A stretch of 64,000 nucleotides of DNA from Paenibacillus sp. LS1 (GTDB lineage Bacteria > Bacillota > Bacilli > Paenibacillales > Paenibacillaceae): assembly GCF_026013365.1 (NCBI RefSeq), contig NZ_JAPDOE010000003.1:62001-126000 (forward strand), written 5' to 3'. Under the pieces are notes generated by a model. The model was not told where the DNA came from. It saw only the letters and a program-made list of their open reading frames with translations, and did not search any database. The position numbers and the translations under genes are program-made. Of this stretch, positions 46,025 to 54,126 are shown piece by piece; positions within the stretch are counted from its first letter, which is position 1, and each line of letters begins with the position of its first letter.

Positions 46025-46103
46025 ACAGGCATGAATATTACGCCGGATGGCACTTCCTTCTTAACTGAGGCTGTCCATTTCGGCGATATTCATGCCCGTC
46101 TGT
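46025..46103. repeat. Long imperfect inverted repeat downstream of glnL
   Basis: ACAGGCATGAATATTACGCCG (from 46025) pairs with CGGCGATATTCATGCCCGTCTGT (to 46103) around a 36-nt loop, giving about 19 paired positions. There is no T tract, so it is not a canonical terminator. Confidence 0.6.
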
Positions 46104-46163
46104 ATGATCAAACGCTACGATCTATTTCTTCGTTCCGTATATAAAATTAATATCCATTCGGGC

Positions 46164-46340
46164 TCAGGACCGTGAATGGTTTCGGCTAATTCGGTTATAC
46201 TCATTAATTAATTCGTCCAATGCCATAGACTGCCGAATCACATCGGGATGTCCAAGACCACCCTTGTTATGCTCTACCAGCATATGAAGGTTATGTCTGG
46301 CCTTTTCTATTTTATTTTTCAAATCCAAACTCATAACCAT
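46164..46340 (-). CDS. Spo0E-family aspartyl-phosphate phosphatase, small
   Basis: A 58-residue frame reading LDLKNKIEKARHNLHML ... SMALDELINEYNRI. Two helices with the C-terminal motif SxxLDxLIxxY are the hallmark of Spo0E-like phosphatases that remove phosphate from Spo0A~P in sporulating Firmicutes. AAGGAGG lies 11 nt before ATG 46340; a second ATG is at 46334. It is a single gene convergent with glnL. Confidence 0.8.
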   Translation of the reverse strand: MVMSLDLKNKIEKARHNLHMLVEHNKGGLGHPDVIRQSMALDELINEYNRISRNHSRS

Positions 46341-46774
46341 GACCCCTGATACCTCCTTATTCTGTGAACCATTTTAGTTTTTTCTGTCAATCTATAGGTG
46401 GATTAACATATGGCATAGGGGACAAGGATGTTTTGTATTCTTCTCCAAATTTTGATAAAGATTATTCTATCACACAAGAGCTCATCCGAAAATGACTGAT
46501 TTAACGCTATTTTAGTGGGTAACCAAGGGGTGGATTCTCTCGTTGGAGCTCATCAATCACAGCCAGAACGGATTGTGTCGTTATTGTGTATATTGAAAAC
46601 GCAAAAAGTCTATTGACTCAAAAGGTAATAAAATCCCTTTCCATAACGGGACCATTCAGGTACAATAGGGCGATGTGTGTGTCCGGACCCGGCGGATACA
46701 AATGATGTAATTTAGAGGACGGCCAACGACGGCCATGGATCCTGATTTGATATTATTGGAGGCTTATCATCACC
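46341..46774. other. Divergent intergenic region upstream of the acetate transporter
   Basis: 434 bp. A plausible -10 box TACAAT is near 46660, with TTCCAT 16 bp upstream. A cre half-site-like TGAAAACGCA is near 46593. A leader of more than 100 nt, with GGACGGCCAACGACGGCC, precedes the transporter start. I could not assign these with confidence. Confidence 0.35.
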
Positions 46775-47398
46775 ATGCAGACCGATTCACAGACTAAAGT
46801 CAAAATTGTTAATGCCGATCCCAGCGCAATGGGATTATTTGGGTTGGCGATTGTAACCCTGGTTGCTTCATCCCAGAAGCTTGGCATTACAGAAGGACTT
46901 AGCTACGCTATTCCTTGGGCGATCTTCCTTGGCGCATTTGCCCAGTTATTCGCATGCATTCAAGATTCCAAACGCAACAATACCTTTGGTACAACAGCTT
47001 TCGGTGCGTACGCATTCTTCTGGTTCGCTATGGCTGCCAACTGGATGATCAAAATGGGCGTATTCGGTTCCACGCTTGCTGAACAGGCCGATGGCAAGCA
47101 GCTCGGATTTGCTTTTGCCGGATACCTGGTATTTACCCTGTTCATGACAATCGGTGCTATTGAAGCGAATAAAGTATTGCTTATCATCTTCATTCTGATC
47201 GACTTCCTGTTCCTTGGTTTGACCTTTGACGCTTTCGGCGTAGCTCCTCACATTTTCCACACCATTGCAGCATATGCTGAACTGGCAATCGGAATTGTGT
47301 CCCTGTATGGTACAGGCGCTTCGGTACTGAACGCTCACTTCGGTTATGCGTTCTTGCCGATCGGCAAACCGTCCGGCATCTTCAAACCCAAGGCTTAA
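46775..47398 (+). CDS. Acetate uptake transporter (GPR1/FUN34/YaaH family)
   Basis: A 207-residue protein with six membrane helices and the family signature NADPSAMGLFGLA at the N-terminus. FLGAFAQLFACIQD, GAYAFFWFAMAANWM and a closing GTGASVLNAHFG follow. Members carry acetate or succinate with protons. A GGAGGC box lies 9-10 nt upstream of ATG 46775. It is followed by a strong terminator, hence monocistronic. Confidence 0.88.
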   Translation: MQTDSQTKVKIVNADPSAMGLFGLAIVTLVASSQKLGITEGLSYAIPWAIFLGAFAQLFACIQDSKRNNTFGTTAFGAYAFFWFAMAANWMIKMGVFGSTLAEQADGKQLGFAFAGYLVFTLFMTIGAIEANKVLLIIFILIDFLFLGLTFDAFGVAPHIFHTIAAYAELAIGIVSLYGTGASVLNAHFGYAFLPIGKPSGIFKPKA

Positions 47399-47409
47399 TA
47401 TACAGCAGT

Positions 47410-47448
47410 AAACCGCCCGCGCGCCGGTCCGCGCCTGGCGGTTTTTTT
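47410..47448 (+). terminator. Intrinsic terminator of the acetate transporter gene
   Basis: AAACCGCC and GGCGGTTT bracket a GC-rich arm (CGCGC...GCGCC) and are followed by TTTTT. Confidence 0.88.
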
Positions 47449-47567
47449 GCACTCTGACTTCATTTGAATATGTATCTGACCGACACCTATACTAGGGATA
47501 ATAGATCATAAATAGACCCTGCAACACGTTAAATGTCACAGCAGCCATACTGTAAGGAGGAAAAAGC

Positions 47568-48116
47568 ATGAGAGAGATACCGAAACCTACGGAGATGGAT
47601 CAGGTGGAGAAAAAGTACGTACGCGAAACGCGTTGTTTCAAGACGGCACGGGTGTTCCCAACCGATGTCAATAATCATAATACCCTGTTCGGCGGCAAAC
47701 TGATGTCCTACATCGATGATATTGCATCCATCGCCGCCTCCAAGTTATGCCGGGTCAATACCGTAACGGCTTCAACCGACTCGGTCGACTTCTTGTACCC
47801 TATTAACCCGACGGATTCGGTTACACTTGAATCGTTCGCGTCCTGGACAGGACGAAGTTCCATGGAGATTTTTGTGAAGGTGATTCGCGAGGATCTGAAG
47901 ACCGGAGAGAAGAAAATTGCGGCGACCGCATTTCTGACCTTTGTGGCTCTGGATGAAAATAATCGCAAACTGATCGTACCCCGCATTATCCCGGAGACGG
48001 AAGAAGAGAAGAAACTATACGAGACCGCTCCGGATCGGGCGGCCATGCGGAAACAACGGCGGGAAGAGAGCAAGAAATTTGCTGACTTCCTAACCGTTAC
48101 TTATCCTTGGGAATAA
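47568..48116 (+). CDS. Acyl-CoA thioesterase, hotdog fold (YkhA-like)
   Basis: A 182-residue thioesterase. The hotdog motif is VNNHNTLFGGKLMSYIDDIASIAA (about residues 34-57), with the catalytic-type Asp in MSYIDD. SVDFLYPINPTDSV and SSMEIFVKV follow. The C-terminus is highly charged (RKQRREESKKF). It hydrolyses acyl-CoA esters; chain-length preference is unknown. A GTAAGGAGG box lies about 10 nt before the ATG. Confidence 0.87.
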   Translation: MREIPKPTEMDQVEKKYVRETRCFKTARVFPTDVNNHNTLFGGKLMSYIDDIASIAASKLCRVNTVTASTDSVDFLYPINPTDSVTLESFASWTGRSSMEIFVKVIREDLKTGEKKIAATAFLTFVALDENNRKLIVPRIIPETEEEKKLYETAPDRAAMRKQRREESKKFADFLTVTYPWE

Positions 48117-48152
48117 GAACACGCTAAAATAATCACAATGTTGTATAAAAGG

Positions 48153-49229
48153 TTATCTGGACGATGCCGGATAGATGGATACTGCTCTGCTATCCGGCAG
48201 TTCGCCACCCATGGAGACACACCATTGCTGATAGATGCGATACGCTGAACCACTCTCCAGCAACCCCTGACAAGTGTATATGCCCTCTTCGATGGAATTA
48301 ACACGCCCCGCTGCGTACAAGCGGAACCCCCCATTTAACAATACCTGATTCACAAAAGCAATATGACCATCGCCGCTTAACACACTTTCCGCCACTTCAA
48401 GCTGCTTCGCAGCCGTCCAGACCAGTTCCGGCACAGGCATATCCAACTCATAGGCTGCAGGATCAACCAGCTCCAACTTCATATCGCCATCTTCCACGGC
48501 GTATACGCGGGTTGGCCGATCAATATACAGATCCTCAGACCCTTCCATTCCCTGTACCACATAAGCACGGCGATAGTTAAACCGGGTGAGCAGCTTCGCG
48601 ATCCGATCCAGAAAAGTATTATGAAACACACCGAACACCAGATACGGTGAATGATTATAATCAATGAGTTTCTCTGCCGTATTAAATACCGTGCGGAAAC
48701 CCAGCTCTTCCCGTAACGGACGAAGCTTGCGAAGAGGCTCGCACCATTCTTCGGAGGATACATACATGACACCGGAACGCACTGCAGCACCCCGGGCATC
48801 TTCCCGATCCATTTTACGTGTATCAATTCCCGCTTCCTTTAACAGAACCGGCAGCGTAACTCCCCACTTGGGTGGTAAAGGATCACTCCCGTGTAAAGTC
48901 ACCGGCAACCCGGCCGCCGCGAGTACAAATGCAACCGGAAACGTAGCCATGAACGACTTTGTACGTCCGTCATAGGGACCAGCGCAGTCCAATCCGTCCT
49001 GAAATACCGAGAAACGTTCCGCACTGTTACGGCAAGCATGAACAAAGGCTTCCAGTTCCTCGACGTTTTCCATTTTCATTCGTTCAGCCATTAGAAACGC
49101 AGCTGTCTGGGCAGGGGAAACCTCCTGTTTCAGGATTTTCTCTGCTACGGTCAGTGCTTCTGTATAATTCAGATCACGCGAGCCTCGTTTCCCACGTCCG
49201 ACCTCTCGGAGTATCTGAGACATATCCAT
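48153..49229 (-). CDS. Anthranilate phosphoribosyltransferase-like protein (TrpD2/YbiB type)
   Basis: A 358-residue member of the nucleoside phosphorylase/TrpD superfamily. The N-terminal helical domain (residues 1-70, TVAEKILKQEVSPAQTAAFLMAERMK) is followed by a PRPP-type domain with DCAGPYDGRTKSFMATFPVAFVLAAAGLPVTLHG, VFNTAEKLIDY and VVQGMEGSEDLY. The classic TrpD GTGGD motif is altered to AGPYDGR, as in TrpD2-like proteins thought to bind DNA or act outside tryptophan synthesis. AAGGAGG precedes ATG 49229. It lies 18 bp behind the ANTAR gene on the same strand, so it is part of the nitrite-assimilation regulatory operon rather than a trp operon. Confidence 0.8.
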   Translation of the reverse strand: MDMSQILREVGRGKRGSRDLNYTEALTVAEKILKQEVSPAQTAAFLMAERMKMENVEELEAFVHACRNSAERFSVFQDGLDCAGPYDGRTKSFMATFPVAFVLAAAGLPVTLHGSDPLPPKWGVTLPVLLKEAGIDTRKMDREDARGAAVRSGVMYVSSEEWCEPLRKLRPLREELGFRTVFNTAEKLIDYNHSPYLVFGVFHNTFLDRIAKLLTRFNYRRAYVVQGMEGSEDLYIDRPTRVYAVEDGDMKLELVDPAAYELDMPVPELVWTAAKQLEVAESVLSGDGHIAFVNQVLLNGGFRLYAAGRVNSIEEGIYTCQGLLESGSAYRIYQQWCVSMGGELPDSRAVSIYPASSR

Positions 49230-49247
49230 GGAGAATCCTCCTTCCGA

Positions 49248-49841
49248 TTAAGACTGGAGCAGTTGATGGGCCTTCACAATCGCTGTGGCTACATCGACCA
49301 TCCGTTTGCGTTCATCCATCGCTTTCTTGCGTAATAGGTCATAGGCCTCGGCCTCGGAGATCTGCTTCAGATCACTAAGGATAGCTTTCGCCATATCAAT
49401 CCACTTCCGATCCTCCAGCCTGGATTGCAACTGCTTCCGTTCCTGCTCCCACTGTTTGCGTTCCATATAGCGCCTGGCTGCAAAGTGAAGAGTCCAGTGG
49501 ATCTCGGGCCCGGTCATGGATGGGGTAAGTATTCCATCAAGTGAGGTTTCGACCTCGCAGGATTCTGCGGAGGAAGAGGCTGTATCTGGCGCGCACCACC
49601 AGAGCAGCGGGGTATCCGATTTCCCCTTTCCCAGGCAGTTCCCCCAGTATTCCACATCAGTCAGGGATAGGTGCAGAATGGATGCTTCCGCCTCACGAGC
49701 CAACTTCAGCGCTTCCGTTTCACTACCTGCCACCTGCACATGGTACCCGTTTGCTCCCAGCAGCCTCTCCGGTGTCAGAGGGATTGCATCGGATGAGGTA
49801 GCTATAATTGGTTGTACTCGGATGACCAATAAAGATCGCAT
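49248..49841 (-). CDS. ANTAR-domain RNA-binding antiterminator of the nitrite locus
   Basis: A 197-residue regulator. The N-terminal part (about 1-115) is a degenerate receiver-like domain without the acidic phosphorylation pocket. A coiled coil (about 118-145, RRYMERKQWEQERKQLQSRL) leads to a C-terminal ANTAR domain (about 140-195) with IDMAKAILSDLKQISEAEAYDLLRKKAMDERKRMVDVATAIV. ANTAR proteins bind tandem hexaloop hairpins in nascent RNA and block terminators. Such a target is present in the nirB leader on the opposite strand (50263-50307). The signal is unknown but probably nitrate or nitrite. A GlnR-type box is 78 bp upstream. Confidence 0.88.
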   Translation of the reverse strand: MRSLLVIRVQPIIATSSDAIPLTPERLLGANGYHVQVAGSETEALKLAREAEASILHLSLTDVEYWGNCLGKGKSDTPLLWWCAPDTASSSAESCEVETSLDGILTPSMTGPEIHWTLHFAARRYMERKQWEQERKQLQSRLEDRKWIDMAKAILSDLKQISEAEAYDLLRKKAMDERKRMVDVATAIVKAHQLLQS

Positions 49842-49918
49842 GATGGATCAATCCCTCCCTATTACGTATAGTCAGAGTCCATAACATTTAAGGCGTTAAT
49901 ACATGAAAGCAATAAATG

Positions 49919-49935
49919 TGTTATATTACCTAACA
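49919..49935. promoter_or_regulatory. GlnR/TnrA-type box upstream of the ANTAR gene
   Basis: TGTTATATTACCTAACA matches TGTNA-N7-TNACA fully. It is 78 bp upstream of the ANTAR start (minus strand) and within the 590-bp divergent region 49842-50431. Confidence 0.65.
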
Positions 49936-50150
49936 AAAAGAAGATTGTAACGATTTCGCGTCTTGATTTTAAATTTCAAATCATCTTTTCATGTCTCATC
50001 ATCCTGCAATAAAGAAGGACAAAGCACCATACGTGGCACCTTTTCTACAGTGTTTATCGTATCTGGTATGCCAACTTCATCTAAATCCTTCATTCATATG
50101 AAGATATACTCGTAAAACTTCGTCGTCCATTCGATATTCCAATAAACTCA

Positions 50151-50167
50151 TGTAAACATAATTAACT
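50151..50167. promoter_or_regulatory. Degenerate GlnR/TnrA-type box
   Basis: TGTAAACATAATTAACT matches the box except for the last base. It lies 23 bp left of the perfect box at 50190-50206. Confidence 0.4.
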
Positions 50168-50189
50168 TTAAATTTCAAATACTTTTTTA

Positions 50190-50206
50190 TGTTAACTATA
50201 TTGACA
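50190..50206. promoter_or_regulatory. GlnR/TnrA-type box overlapping the nirB -35
   Basis: TGTTAACTATATTGACA matches TGTNA-N7-TNACA exactly. Its last six bases are the TTGACA -35 element, so occupancy should block RNA polymerase. Confidence 0.7.
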
Positions 50207-50229
50207 TGAGTGGATGGATCTTTTATAGT
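50201..50229 (+). promoter_or_regulatory. Sigma-A promoter of the nirB operon
   Basis: TTGACA (50201-50206), 17 bp, then TATAGT (50224-50229). The predicted start of transcription is near 50236, giving a leader of nearly 200 nt. Confidence 0.8.
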
Positions 50230-50262
50230 TAAGCCATAACAACTCCATATTTGAATCGATCA

Positions 50263-50307
50263 CAGTTACAACGGCGTAGCTGGTTGAAACGGCAATGAAG
50301 CCTGTTT
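50263..50307 (+). promoter_or_regulatory. Tandem hexaloop ANTAR target in the nirB leader
   Basis: P1 is CAGTTAC [AACGGC] GTAGCTG (50263-50282). A 4-nt linker follows. P2 is AAACGGC [AATGAA] GCC(T)GTTT (50287-50307) with one bulge. Both six-base loops have A at position 1 and G at position 4, as ANTAR targets require. The 3' arm of P2 is the 5' arm of the terminator at 50298-50372, so forming P2 excludes the terminator. Confidence 0.8.
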
Positions 50308-50372
50308 TGCAATCTCGGAGCAAGGGATGCGTATGTATATGCGCAGTCCTCCGAGGCATAACAGGCTTTTTC
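50298..50372 (+). terminator. Regulated leader terminator of the nirB operon
   Basis: AAGCCTGTT (50298-50306) pairs with AACAGGCTT (50360-50368). An inner stem CTCGGAG/CTCCGAG encloses a further hairpin. The run TTTTT follows. It sits between the promoter and the gene. Confidence 0.85.
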
Positions 50373-50431
50373 GATTTTAGAGACAAGGTTTTGAGGCAGT
50401 TTGCAGAATGGACCTAAGGGGGCTAATCATA

Positions 50432-52873
50432 ATGAGTACAACGAAAAAACTGGTGCTGGTCGGTAATGGCATGGCGGGAATCCGCACAATTGAACATATC
50501 CTTAAGCTTGCTCCGCATGCTTATGAAATTACAGTCTTTGGCGCAGAGCCGCATCCCAACTACAACCGGATCATGCTATCCTCTGTACTGGCTGGCGGAA
50601 CATCCATCGAAGATATCGTAATCAATGAGTGGAGCTGGTACGAAGATAACGGCATTCGGGTGTATCCGGGTGACCCGGTCGTTCAGATCGATGCCGAGCG
50701 CAAGGAAGTTGTATCTCAGAATGGTGTACGTGCATCCTATGATGAGCTGATTATGGCAACGGGTTCACAGGCGTTCATCCTCCCACTTCCCGGTGCGAAT
50801 AAGGAAGGCGTTATCGGCTTCCGTGATATTAAAGACTGCGAGACCATGATGCAAGCATCGCAAAAGTATCGCAAAGCTGCCGTCATTGGGGGCGGATTGC
50901 TTGGACTGGAAGCAGCGCGGGGGCTGCTCAATCTGGGCATGGACGTCACTGTCATTCATATTAACGGACATCTGATGGACCGGAATCTGGATCTCCCGGC
51001 AGGCCTGATGCTCCAGCGGGAGCTTGAAGAGCAGGGCATGAAGTTCCTTTTGAACAAACATACCGAAGAAATCACAGGGAAACAGCGGGTGAAAGCCATT
51101 CGTTTTACCGATCAAACGGTACTTGAAGCAGATCTGGTTGTCATGGCTGTCGGGATTCGTCCTCAGATTGAACTGGCTCGTAATACCGGCCTCGATGTGA
51201 ATCGAGGTGTCATTGTAGATGATTATATGCATACCAGTATTCCTGGTATCTCTGCTGTCGGTGAATGTGCAGAACACCGCGGTATTGCCTACGGACTGGT
51301 TGCTCCATTATATGAACAAGGTATGGTGCTCGCGAAAAGTCTCGCTGGAGCTGCAACCGAGGGATATGAAGGTTCAGTCACTTCTACCAAGCTAAAAGTA
51401 TCTGGTGTGGACGTATTCTCTGCCGGACAATTCAAAGACGCTGCGGACACTCGCAGCATTCGTATTCAGGATGATGTTGATGGTGTTTACAAAAAGATGG
51501 TGATCAAAGACGGACAGCTGATTGGAGCTGTATTGTTCGGAGATACCACAGACGGCGCTTCTCTATTTTCCCTCATTAAGAGTGGTGAGAACATCAGCGG
51601 TCGTGAGAAAGAAATTTTGCTCGGTGTGCCTTCCGGTGGTTCAGGCTCAGGTCCATCTGTCGCAGAGCGCATGGCAAGTATGCCAGATGACGAGATCGTC
51701 TGCGGTTGTAACGGTGTTACCAAATCTTCCATTGGAGATGCTGTACTGAACAAAGGCTGTAATACGCTCGGTGCAATCAAGTCCTGTACCAAAGCTTCCG
51801 CTTCTTGCGGTGGATGCAAACCGATTATCGAAAACCTGCTCACGTATTACGCAGGTGATAATGTAGGCGAACAGACCAAAGAAGGCATCTGTGGCTGCAC
51901 ATCCTATGATCGGGATGAAATCGTTGCACAGATCAAGGAAATGGGACTTAAAAACGTTAAAGAAGTTATGAATGTTCTTGGGTGGAATGAACCGGAAGGC
52001 TGCTCCAAGTGTCGTCCTTCCCTCAATTATTATCTCGGCATGATCTGGCCGGCTGAATACACAGACGAGCGTGTATCCAAATTCACCAATGAACGTTATC
52101 ACGCCAACATCCAGAAGGACGGTACCTATTCCGTTATTCCACGGATCTATGGTGGTGTCACTTCCCCGGCGGAATTGATCAAGATTGCGACTGTCGCGGA
52201 GAAATACGATGTGCCATTAGTGAAATTCACGGGTGGACAACGACTCGATCTGCTTGGTGTACAGAAGGAGAACCTGCCGAAGATCTGGGAGGAACTCGAT
52301 ATGCCTTCCGGTTTCGGTTATGGCAAGGCGCTTCGTACGGTGAAGACTTGTGTAGGTAATACGTTCTGCCGATTCGGCACACAAGATTCCATTGAGATGG
52401 GTATTCGTCTGGAGAAAAAACTCGACAAGATGGTGGCTCCGGCCAAAGTGAAACTCGCTGTCTCTGGATGTCCGCGGAACTGTGCTGAAGCGACTATCAA
52501 GGATCTGGGTGTTGTCGCAATCGATGGTGCTTGGGAGATTCATGTTGGCGGTAACGCCGGAGTCAAGGTCCGTGCAGCCGAGCTACTCTGTACGGTGAAG
52601 ACCGATGCCGAAGTGGAAGAGTGGACTTATTCTTACCTGCAATATTATAGAGAGAACGCAAAATGGAATGAGAGAACAGCGGCATGGATTGAACGGGTAG
52701 GTCTGGATCATGTTAAGGAAGCATTGGCCGATCGGGATGTACGTCTCGCTCTGGTTGAACGTCTGGAAGTTACACTGGGTCATACGGTTGATCCTTGGAA
52801 AGAAATCATTGAAGATGAGAAATTGCGCAAAAACTTCACCCCACTGTCCGGTGCCGAGCCGGTAACCCACTAG
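50432..52873 (+). CDS. nirB: Nitrite reductase [NAD(P)H] large subunit
   Basis: An 813-residue assimilatory enzyme that reduces nitrite to ammonium with six electrons. From the N-terminus it has an FAD domain (VLVGNGMAGIRTIEHIL), an NAD(P)H Rossmann (AAVIGGGLLGLEAARGL) and a BFD-like [2Fe-2S] region (CGCNGVTK and CTKASASCGGCKP, about 420-470). It then has a ferredoxin-like half domain and the sirohaem/[4Fe-4S] domain with TCVGNTFCRFG and SGCPRNCAEA. Start ATG 50432 is preceded by AAGGGGG; an upstream ATG at 50408 has no ribosome binding site. It heads the nirB-nirD-nirC-cobA operon, controlled by the leader described at 50190-50372. It corresponds to nasD of Bacillus. Confidence 0.95.
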   Translation: MSTTKKLVLVGNGMAGIRTIEHILKLAPHAYEITVFGAEPHPNYNRIMLSSVLAGGTSIEDIVINEWSWYEDNGIRVYPGDPVVQIDAERKEVVSQNGVRASYDELIMATGSQAFILPLPGANKEGVIGFRDIKDCETMMQASQKYRKAAVIGGGLLGLEAARGLLNLGMDVTVIHINGHLMDRNLDLPAGLMLQRELEEQGMKFLLNKHTEEITGKQRVKAIRFTDQTVLEADLVVMAVGIRPQIELARNTGLDVNRGVIVDDYMHTSIPGISAVGECAEHRGIAYGLVAPLYEQGMVLAKSLAGAATEGYEGSVTSTKLKVSGVDVFSAGQFKDAADTRSIRIQDDVDGVYKKMVIKDGQLIGAVLFGDTTDGASLFSLIKSGENISGREKEILLGVPSGGSGSGPSVAERMASMPDDEIVCGCNGVTKSSIGDAVLNKGCNTLGAIKSCTKASASCGGCKPIIENLLTYYAGDNVGEQTKEGICGCTSYDRDEIVAQIKEMGLKNVKEVMNVLGWNEPEGCSKCRPSLNYYLGMIWPAEYTDERVSKFTNERYHANIQKDGTYSVIPRIYGGVTSPAELIKIATVAEKYDVPLVKFTGGQRLDLLGVQKENLPKIWEELDMPSGFGYGKALRTVKTCVGNTFCRFGTQDSIEMGIRLEKKLDKMVAPAKVKLAVSGCPRNCAEATIKDLGVVAIDGAWEIHVGGNAGVKVRAAELLCTVKTDAEVEEWTYSYLQYYRENAKWNERTAAWIERVGLDHVKEALADRDVRLALVERLEVTLGHTVDPWKEIIEDEKLRKNFTPLSGAEPVTH

Positions 52874-52889
52874 AAGAGGAGGAACAGCG

Positions 52890-53207
52890 ATGAACAAATT
52901 CCGGATTGGACACCTAGCGGATATTGATGAAAAGGGAGCACGGACCTTCCTGGTACAGGATACCGAAATTGCAGTCTTCAAGCTGAGCGACGGAAGTCTG
53001 CACGCCGTCGAGAATCGCTGCCCTCACAAGGGCGGCAAGCTGTCGGAAGGTATGGTATGCGGGACAGCGGTTCATTGTCCTTTGCATGATTGGAAGATTG
53101 ATCTGCGTAACGGTAGGGTACACGAGCCAGATGAAGGCTGCTTGAATACCTACAAAACCGAAGTGGACGGCAGTAGCGGAGAAATCTACATCACAATTGC
53201 GGGTTAA
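52890..53207 (+). CDS. nirD: Nitrite reductase small subunit, Rieske-type
   Basis: A 105-residue Rieske-like [2Fe-2S] protein. Ligands are Cys44 and His46 (CPHKGG) and Cys63 and His66 (CPLHDW), so the cluster is complete; some NirD proteins have lost it. It supplies or stabilises electron transfer for NirB. AGAGGAGGAAC lies 5 nt upstream of the start, 16 bp after the nirB stop. It equals nasE of Bacillus. Confidence 0.93.
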   Translation: MNKFRIGHLADIDEKGARTFLVQDTEIAVFKLSDGSLHAVENRCPHKGGKLSEGMVCGTAVHCPLHDWKIDLRNGRVHEPDEGCLNTYKTEVDGSSGEIYITIAG

Positions 53208-53244
53208 AGGCTAGAGATACCCTGACATCAAGGAGGCGTGCGCT

Positions 53245-54126
53245 ATGGATTTTGTTAAACCTGCAGAAGTGCTGCAATCGATGGTCGAAGCTGGTGAGAG
53301 CAAAGCCAGAATGAACCGGGTACAGATGTTGATCCGCAGTTTTCTGGCAGGGGCTATTCTCGCCTTTGCAACTACACTGGCATATACCGCTGTATCTCAA
53401 ACTTCCGTTGGTTTGGCAGGTGCACTGATATTCCCGGCGGGATTCGTCATTATTATTCTGCTGGGTCTTGAATTGGTGACAGGAAGCTTTGCGATGCTTC
53501 CACTCGCAGTGATGAAACGCAGAATCACATGGATGGATATGCTTCGAAATTATTTCTGGGTGATCATCGGTCATCTGCTCGGATGTGCATTCTATGCTCT
53601 CTTATACGGCCTGATCATCACGAAGATGGGTACGGATATGAGCAACCCTCTAATTCAAACGCTGATCCAGACCAGTGAAGCCAAAACATTGGGGTATCAG
53701 CATCTGGGCGGAGCAGGTATTGTTCTGGTCATTATCAAGGCCATTTTATGTAACTGGATGGTCACACTCGGGGCAGTGATGGCGATGACCTCCACTTCTA
53801 CACTGGGTAAAATCGTAGCGATGTGGTTGCCCATTACGATATTCTTCGCCCAAGGTTTTGAACATGCTGTGGTGAACATGTTCGTCATCCCGGCAGGTAT
53901 GATGCTCGGTGCACAGGTTAGTATCGCTGACTGGTGGCTGTGGAATCAGATTCCGGTGTTGGTAGGTAACCTCATTGGCGGAGCTGTATTTACAGGCTTC
54001 GGTCTGTATGCTGCCCACCACTGGGGAAACCCAGTGAAGCTCTCGTCCAAACTGGCAACGATTCCGGGTGGCCGTTCAGGATTGGCAAGTTCCGATGTTG
54101 CACCCAAGTTGGGGACACGATCATGA
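53245..54126 (+). CDS. nirC: Formate/nitrite transporter (NirC-like)
   Basis: A 293-residue FNT-family channel with six membrane helices and the family blocks FLAGAILAFATTLAY, FPAGFVIIILLGLELVTGSFAML, ILCNWMVTLGAVMA and GFEHAVVNMFVIPAG. Its operon position indicates nitrite import. AAGGAGG lies 8-9 nt before ATG 53245. The last codons overlap cobA by 4 bp (ATGA). The C-terminal cytoplasmic tail (about 35 residues, Ser/Gly-rich) is longer than usual. Confidence 0.9.
   Translation: MDFVKPAEVLQSMVEAGESKARMNRVQMLIRSFLAGAILAFATTLAYTAVSQTSVGLAGALIFPAGFVIIILLGLELVTGSFAMLPLAVMKRRITWMDMLRNYFWVIIGHLLGCAFYALLYGLIITKMGTDMSNPLIQTLIQTSEAKTLGYQHLGGAGIVLVIIKAILCNWMVTLGAVMAMTSTSTLGKIVAMWLPITIFFAQGFEHAVVNMFVIPAGMMLGAQVSIADWWLWNQIPVLVGNLIGGAVFTGFGLYAAHHWGNPVKLSSKLATIPGGRSGLASSDVAPKLGTRS

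Noticed and set aside
48164..48199. GCCGGATAG/CTATCCGGC inverted repeat as the thioesterase terminator
   Set aside because: It lies inside the end of the convergent TrpD2-like gene and has no T tract.
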